From Anaerolineaceae bacterium (lineage in GTDB: Bacteria; Chloroflexota; Anaerolineae; Anaerolineales; Anaerolineaceae): 18,746 nt of DNA. Below are positions 14,724-18,746 of this stretch, piece by piece (the stretch's first letter is position 1; each line of letters begins with the position of its first letter). Position numbers and translations under genes: made by a program. The stretch is from positions 4,867-23,612 of the forward strand of contig DPKV01000175.1 in assembly GCA_003542325.1 (NCBI GenBank). Direction: 5' to 3'. The notes under the pieces were generated by a model. It saw nothing but the letters and a program-made list of their open reading frames with translations. It searched no databases and was not told where the DNA came from.

Positions 14724-15562
14724 TCGGCCCCGTCCAACCACGTTATTGATTCTTCCCCCTCAAACCTTTTTTGCATCACGGCGATCGCCTGAGGATTATT
14801 GTCCACCAGGATAAATCGCCGATCCATATCAAGGCAGACTGCGCCGATCGTACCGCTGCCTGCAAAGAAATCCAGAACGACATCTCCCGGATTGGAAGAG
14901 GCCGCCACAATCCTGCGCAGTACACCTTCCGGTTTTTGAGTGGGATAGCCGGTCTTTTCTTTGCTGTTCGTTCCCACAATGGTATGCCACCAGGTGTCCG
15001 TGGGGAATTTTCCGGCTTCAGCTTTCGTCTTCCCAACCAGGCCAGGGGCCATATACGGGATTCGATCCACCTCATCCCGATTAAACGTGTAATTGGCCGG
15101 GTCTTTGACATAATAGAGGATGTTATCGTGTTTGGCAGGCCAGCGGGTCTTGGATCGCCCGCCAAAGTCATAAGCCCAAATAATCTCATTCAAAAAAGAA
15201 TCACGTCCAAAGATGACATCCAATAAAACTTTGCAATAATGCACTTCCCGGTAGTCGATATGGAAATAGAGACTTCCGTTGGGTTTTAATACTCGATAAG
15301 CTTCCTGCAAACGTTCTTCCAGGAACCCTAAATAATCATCAAAACTGTCCCGATACGCCCGTTCCCCTACCACAGTGGTCTGATAGCGGTTCCCCCCAAA
15401 CCCTACCCGATCACCGTTGGTATCCCTTTCGACAGCAATTTGTTTGCGGGCCTGCTGCTTACCTGTATTGAACGGCGGGTCAATGTAGATCAAATCCACA
15501 CTCCCCGAATCCATCTTTTTTAGTATTGCCAGGTTATCGCCAAAATGGATTTGGTTTATCAT
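14708..15562 (-). CDS. Beta-class site-specific DNA methyltransferase (N4-C or N6-A)
   Basis: A 284-residue amino-methyltransferase acting on DNA. IYIDPPFNTGK at 25-35 contains catalytic motif IV (DPPF, 28-31), and DFFAGSGTIGAV near 231-242 is the AdoMet-binding motif I. Motif IV before motif I is the beta-class order. RRFILVDNNPQAI follows, as in compact members of the class. The target-recognition region between them is short. No restriction endonuclase gene lies next to it, so this is an orphan enzyme, probably epigenetic or part of a maintenance system. The frame is open to 15697; ATG 15562 or 15571 are the plausible starts and neither has a good Shine-Dalgarno. It is divergent from padR. 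Confidence 0.85.
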   Translation of the reverse strand: MINQIHFGDNLAILKKMDSGSVDLIYIDPPFNTGKQQARKQIAVERDTNGDRVGFGGNRYQTTVVGERAYRDSFDDYLGFLEERLQEAYRVLKPNGSLYFHIDYREVHYCKVLLDVIFGRDSFLNEIIWAYDFGGRSKTRWPAKHDNILYYVKDPANYTFNRDEVDRIPYMAPGLVGKTKAEAGKFPTDTWWHTIVGTNSKEKTGYPTQKPEGVLRRIVAASSNPGDVVLDFFAGSGTIGAVCLDMDRRFILVDNNPQAIAVMQKRFEGEESITWLDGADHSAL

Positions 15563-15644
15563 AGCCCTCATTTTAACATAAAATCCGATGTACACCACTA
15601 CCCAGCAAACCTTCCCGTCTTTGCTACAAATCAATCCAAATTGG

Positions 15645-15717
15645 GTATTGACATACTGTATATTACTCACTATAATGTTACCTATGATAGTAAACAATAC
15701 TTTATGAAAGGTATACC
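15645..15717 (+). promoter_or_regulatory. Consensus promoter with inverted repeats upstream of the PadR gene
   Basis: TTGACA (15648-15653), 17-nt spacer and TATAAT (15671-15676) match the sigma70 consensus exactly. GTAT-TGAC-ATAC (15645-15656) is a palindrome over the -35, and GGTATACC (15710-15717) is a palindrome 3 bases before the start codon; ATAC (15697-15700) and GTAT (15711-15714) form a further inverted pair. These GTAT/ATAC half-sites are candidate PadR operators, implying autoregulation. Confidence 0.65.
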
Positions 15718-15720
15718 ATT

Positions 15721-16080
15721 ATGCAAGACGACACCCTCCAAGAACAAACCCAAAACCTGGTACAGGAACTTCGTCGAGGCATGATCGTCCTGGCCGTGCT
15801 CAGCCAGCTCCACGATGAGCAATACGGCTACTCCCTGATGAAGCTCCTCGAAGACCAGGGGATGCAGGTCGATCAGGGGACGCTCTACCCCCTGCTGCGC
15901 CGGCTGGAAGAGCAGAAACTTCTGGAAAGCAATTGGCGCATGGAAACTTCCCGGCCCCGCCGCTATTATTTCCTGAGCGCTCAGGGGCGGGAAGTCCTGA
16001 AAGAAATGACCATCGAATGGTCGAAGATCAGAAACACGGTTGATGAATTATTAGCAAATGAAAAGGAGAACGACAAATGA
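15721..16080 (+). CDS. PadR family transcriptional regulator
   Basis: A 119-residue winged-helix regulator. RRGMIVLAVLSQLHDEQYGYSLMKLLE (from about residue 18) is the start of the PadR fold, DQGTLYPLLRRLEEQKLLES near 57-76 is the recognition helix and wing entry, and RRYYFLSAQGREVLKEM is the wing and final DNA-binding part. A C-terminal helix serves for dimerisation. Small PadR proteins repress their own operon and respond to ligands or to partner membrane proteins. Its TGA overlaps the next gene's ATG (ATGA at 16077-16080), so the pair is translationally coupled. The upstream promoter is a perfect consensus with inverted repeats, as expected for an autoregulated unit. Confidence 0.93.
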   Translation: MQDDTLQEQTQNLVQELRRGMIVLAVLSQLHDEQYGYSLMKLLEDQGMQVDQGTLYPLLRRLEEQKLLESNWRMETSRPRRYYFLSAQGREVLKEMTIEWSKIRNTVDELLANEKENDK

Positions 16081-17102
16081 ATCTCATCGAATTATATTTG
16101 GAAGAAATCCGCCGCCAGCTGCCATCCCGCAACCGGGATGACATCCTCAAAGAGATCCAATCCACTTTAATGGACACCATCGAGGATCGCAACCCAAATC
16201 CAGGCGCAGAACCGGACACCGAGACGGTCAAAGCGGTCCTGAAGGAATTTGGCTCACCACGCAAGGTGGCCAGCCAGTACGGTGCAAAAGATTATCTGGT
16301 CGGTCCCCGTATGTTCCCGATTTACCTGCGGGTTCTGCGTATTGTCCTGATCGTGGTGGCAGCTTTCAACGCAGTTGGGCTGATCGTCGCTATTGTCAGC
16401 AACACAGGTTTTAGTACCAGTTTCTTTGAGGCCATTCTCGAAGTCGTTGGTGGTTTATTCAGCAGCCTGTTCACTGCCTTTGGCGTTGTCACCCTTTCTT
16501 TCCTCGGCATCGAACGCGCAATCCCCGACAACATGAAGACCATCATTGATGAAAAATGGCAGCCTGAGGATCTCCTCAAAGAGGAAGACCAGGACAAGGT
16601 AAAAATCTTCGATCTGGCCATCGAAATCACCGGTTCTCTGATCTTTATCACCCTGATCAATTTCTTTCTCGACAGGGTTGGCATCTATTACCTTGCGGAT
16701 GGTCATTGGGTTTCAGCTCCCATCCTGACGGATGCCTTCCTGCGCTATGTGCCCTGGATCACAGCGTATAACATCATCGATATCGCCCTTGACCTTTACC
16801 TGCTGCGGTTAGGTGCCTGGAACAAGATCGCTTCTGTGATAAAAGTTTTGAATAATGCCTTTAAAATAGCGGTTACCTACGCCATCATTGTCGGGCCGGC
16901 AGTCATCTCGGTGGACCCGGCCATCTGGCGGGAAACCGGACTTTCTTCAGCCACTTCTGCAACCCAGTTCACACAGATCGGCAATACTGGGTTGGACATT
17001 CTGCTGGGGTTGTCAATCTTTGGGCTTGTGGTTGACACCATTAAACGAATTTACCAGAGATTCATCAAAGGAAATTCCGCCGGAATCACAATTGAAGGAT
17101 AA
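16077..17102 (+). CDS. HAAS-domain membrane protein coupled to PadR
   Basis: A 341-residue protein. Residues 1-70 form an HAAS-type alpha-helical domain (YLEEIRRQLPSRNRDDILKE, then FGSPRKVASQYG), which in other bacteria accompanies PadR regulators. About six membrane helices follow, around 82-107, 119-145, 183-205, 222-245, 255-277 and 302-322. It has a short cytoplasmic tail. An AGGAG Shine-Dalgarno precedes ATG 16077, which overlaps the PadR stop. The gene pair probably forms a sensor/regulator unit: the membrane protein may titrate or sense a signal for PadR, but its activity is unknown. Confidence 0.85.
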   Translation: MNLIELYLEEIRRQLPSRNRDDILKEIQSTLMDTIEDRNPNPGAEPDTETVKAVLKEFGSPRKVASQYGAKDYLVGPRMFPIYLRVLRIVLIVVAAFNAVGLIVAIVSNTGFSTSFFEAILEVVGGLFSSLFTAFGVVTLSFLGIERAIPDNMKTIIDEKWQPEDLLKEEDQDKVKIFDLAIEITGSLIFITLINFFLDRVGIYYLADGHWVSAPILTDAFLRYVPWITAYNIIDIALDLYLLRLGAWNKIASVIKVLNNAFKIAVTYAIIVGPAVISVDPAIWRETGLSSATSATQFTQIGNTGLDILLGLSIFGLVVDTIKRIYQRFIKGNSAGITIEG

Positions 17103-17131
17103 TTAATAACAAAGTCAAACCATCCTCTACG

Positions 17132-17161
17132 ATGCCCCAGTTAGCAGACTGGGGCATTTAC
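17132..17161 (+). terminator. Rho-independent terminator of the PadR operon
   Basis: ATGCCCCAGT (17132-17141) pairs perfectly with ACTGGGGCAT (17148-17157) around a 6-nt loop and is followed by TTTA. It lies 30 bases after the HAAS gene stop and may also serve the convergent radical SAM remnant. Confidence 0.75.
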
Positions 17162-17208
17162 ATTCCTCAGGTTCACCACCCATATGACCCAATGATCGTT
17201 TGGACTAT

Positions 17209-17754
17209 TTAGAATAAAGATAACTGCTGTGTATTTTCTTTCGGGGAATATGTTGAAACCCGTGTCCTAAGGCCCAGTTTATTACAGGCATCATAGAACA
17301 CCCTGGCCAGTTCCTCCTGGTTTCGGGCCGGGCATTGGTACTGCCAGCCAAAGGTCTGCTCATACCGCTGCCGAACACCGGGAAAATGTAAGTCCAACTG
17401 CCGGACAAAATAGTCCCGCTGACCCTCCCGGACACTGACGCCGAACGCCGGGACGATGTAATCCGCGCTGTGAGCTGCGGCGGCTTCAACCACACCCAGG
17501 ATATTTTCCGGTGTGTCCTCAATGAACGGCAGGATCGGCATCATCACTACCCCGGTCTCAATCCCCGCGGCGGCCAATTGTTCCATCGCTGCCAGCCGCC
17601 GCGACGGCGAAGGCGCACCGGGTTCCAGAATCGCGGCCAGATCGTCATCTATGGTGATCAATGTAAAACTGACCCGGGCCTTAACGGTGTTGATTTCCTG
17701 CAATATTTCCAGAGATTGTCTGATATTAGATTGTAATGAAGCCGCCTTGATTTA
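17209..17754 (-). pseudogene. 5'-truncated radical SAM protein, spore photoproduct lyase/Rv2578c-like
   Basis: The frame ends normally (QQLSLF then TAA at 17211-17209) but opens just after an in-frame TAA at 17757-17755, giving at most 181 codons. Segments typical of the SplB-like radical SAM family are present: SLEILQEIN, RVSFTLITIDDDLA, LEPGAPSPSRRLAAMEQL, and GVVMMPILPFIEDTPENI. The N-terminal half with the CxxxCxxC cluster-binding motif is missing. Sequence resembling the family begins at about 17754 and stops at once, and the region upstream (17755-17862) is the leader of a divergent gene. A TTG at 17703 could start a 164-residue remnant, but without the Fe-S cluster it could not perform radical SAM chemistry. 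I infer deletion or recombination rather than a single frameshift, because no N-terminal half is present nearby. Confidence 0.75.
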
Positions 17755-17862
17755 AACATTAAGATAAGTTAAGATGAGGTCACAAAATCGCGACCAATTC
17801 TCACTTTTTTAGTGGAAAGTTTTACGGAAAGCCATTGCAGTCAGGATTAGAGGACCTTTATT

Positions 17863-18746
17863 GTGAAGTGGGAAACCCGATCTAACCCCCATTTTCCCAT
17901 CTTTCTGATGGTTTGTTGTGCTTTAATCCTCGGTCTGGGCCAGAATTTTTCCGCTGTTGCACAAACGGACCAGACCGTATCCTCCGAAACCACAAACTGC
18001 CTCATTTTTAAGGATTTCGGTGAAGAGCCCTATCCCGGCGCACTTCCGGAAGCCTGCACTGAGAATTGCGATCAGGATTCCACACCCTATTACAAACCGA
18101 TCGTTAACCCTGTGCCCTATACACGGTCCGAACTTACGGAAGCCCCCTCAACCGGCATGTGGCCTTACACACCCACGGTCAAGATCTATTCCCATTGGCC
18201 TTCCGGCGAGGTTACAACCTGCTCAGGGATGCTGGTGCAAGCCCTGACCCTGGTCACCGCTGGCCAGTGTGTCTACACCCATCAGGCTGACCTTTGCCCG
18301 GTTGGCGAAGAGTCTTGCTGGGTGGATGATCTGGAAGCCATACCGGCTTACGCTGACGGCGAAGATCCCTACGGAAAAAGCGGTTACCAGACGATCCTCA
18401 CCTGGACGGCCTGGACAGAAGCCGAGAACAGCGCCTACGACCTGGCCGCCGTCCAGCTCCGTTACCCCATCGGCGCACCTCTCGGGTGGCTGGGTATCGG
18501 TTTCACCGCTGACAACTCTTTTTTCCTAAATAATGAATTCACAAGCACGTCCTATCCCGATTCTGCACCCTTCAACGGCGAGACCATGGCGGAGTGGACG
18601 GGCGACTTCAGCAAAGTTGAAATGGATATGCTTTATATTGATGAAACCTGCGATAGCGGACAGGCGGGCGCAAGTTATTACGGCGCGGACGGAATCGTCT
18701 ACGGCGTCCTTTCCAATCCAGACGCCAATGATGATGCCATCATCAC
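17863..18746 (+). CDS. Secreted trypsin-fold serine protease homologue, apparently catalytically dead (3' end outside window)
   Basis: Starts at GTG 17863 with GAGGA at 8-nt spacing; the upstream in-frame stop is TAG 17848-17850. Residues 1-33 are a signal peptide: basic start, hydrophobic FPIFLMVCCALILGLG, and a likely cleavage after AVA. A Cys-rich linker leads to a chymotrypsin/V8-like fold (YTPTVKIYSHWPSG, CSGMLVQALTLVTAGQCVY). The usual TAxHC motif reads TAGQC, so the catalytic His is Gln135. The Asp appears present (SAYDLAAVQL, Asp193). The GQSGS motif reads GQAGA, so the nucleophile is Ala268, although Ser265 in CDSG is a less likely alternative. It closely follows the V8-like family layout otherwise (PAYADGEDPYG, LTWTAWT, PIGAPLGWLGIG). 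It is extracellular and probably a binding or decoy protein. Confidence 0.8.
   Translation, partial: MKWETRSNPHFPIFLMVCCALILGLGQNFSAVAQTDQTVSSETTNCLIFKDFGEEPYPGALPEACTENCDQDSTPYYKPIVNPVPYTRSELTEAPSTGMWPYTPTVKIYSHWPSGEVTTCSGMLVQALTLVTAGQCVYTHQADLCPVGEESCWVDDLEAIPAYADGEDPYGKSGYQTILTWTAWTEAENSAYDLAAVQLRYPIGAPLGWLGIGFTADNSFFLNNEFTSTSYPDSAPFNGETMAEWTGDFSKVEMDMLYIDETCDSGQAGASYYGADGIVYGVLSNPDANDDAII

Overview
The window reads as chromosomal DNA of an anaerobic or facultative bacterium of the Chloroflexota, most likely an Anaerolineae-type lineage. This is an inference from the overall style of the proteins: a GSI-alpha glutamine synthetase, paired M16 peptidases, a PadR/HAAS membrane pair, an adrenodoxin-reductase-like flavoprotein, and a small FtsK-like ATPase with a small partner protein. 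Typical features are short operons, moderate GC, Shine-Dalgarno starts and hairpin-rich gaps. No rRNA, tRNA, CRISPR array or transposase was seen.

Layout from left to right: the acidic C-terminal tail of an unknown gene and its terminator (1-142); an M19 dipeptidase and a small four-helix membrane protein (171-1831, +); a FAD/NAD(P) oxidoreductase (1855-3192, -) with a structured leader. Next is an operon of a catalytic M16 peptidase, a non-catalytic M16 partner and AcpS, followed by a metallophosphoesterase (3345-7007, +). A two-gene minus-strand cassette follows (7219-8314): an FtsK/HerA-like P-loop ATPase and an 80-residue protein. Its near-perfect sigma70-type promoter carries two GAAC-N4-GTTC boxes of the Gram-positive LexA type, so it looks like an SOS-inducible unit of unknown function.

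glnA (9056-10396, +) has a leader of about 300 nt whose core closely resembles the glmS self-cleaving ribozyme: P1 hairpin, GACGAGG linker, crossing P2 and P2.1 pairings, then P3-like and P4-like stems. Finding that architecture ahead of glutamine synthetase instead of glmS is the most unusual thing in the window. Related palindromic repeats lie on both sides of glnA.

The right half holds an alkaline-phosphatase-superfamily phosphodiesterase (-), a nucleoside phosphorylase (-), an unrecognised acidic 487-residue protein (+), a beta-class DNA methyltransferase (-), and a PadR regulator coupled to a HAAS-domain membrane protein (+) behind a consensus promoter with inverted repeats. It ends with a 5'-truncated spore-photoproduct-lyase-like radical SAM gene (-) and the start of a secreted trypsin-fold protein (+, runs off the window) in which the expected catalytic His and Ser are replaced by Gln and Ala.

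Most genes are housekeeping or hydrolytic. The parts worth following up are regulatory: the glnA leader, the double-operator SOS-type promoter, the attenuator-like leader at 3211-3276 and the PadR promoter. The two degenerate genes at the right end also merit attention.
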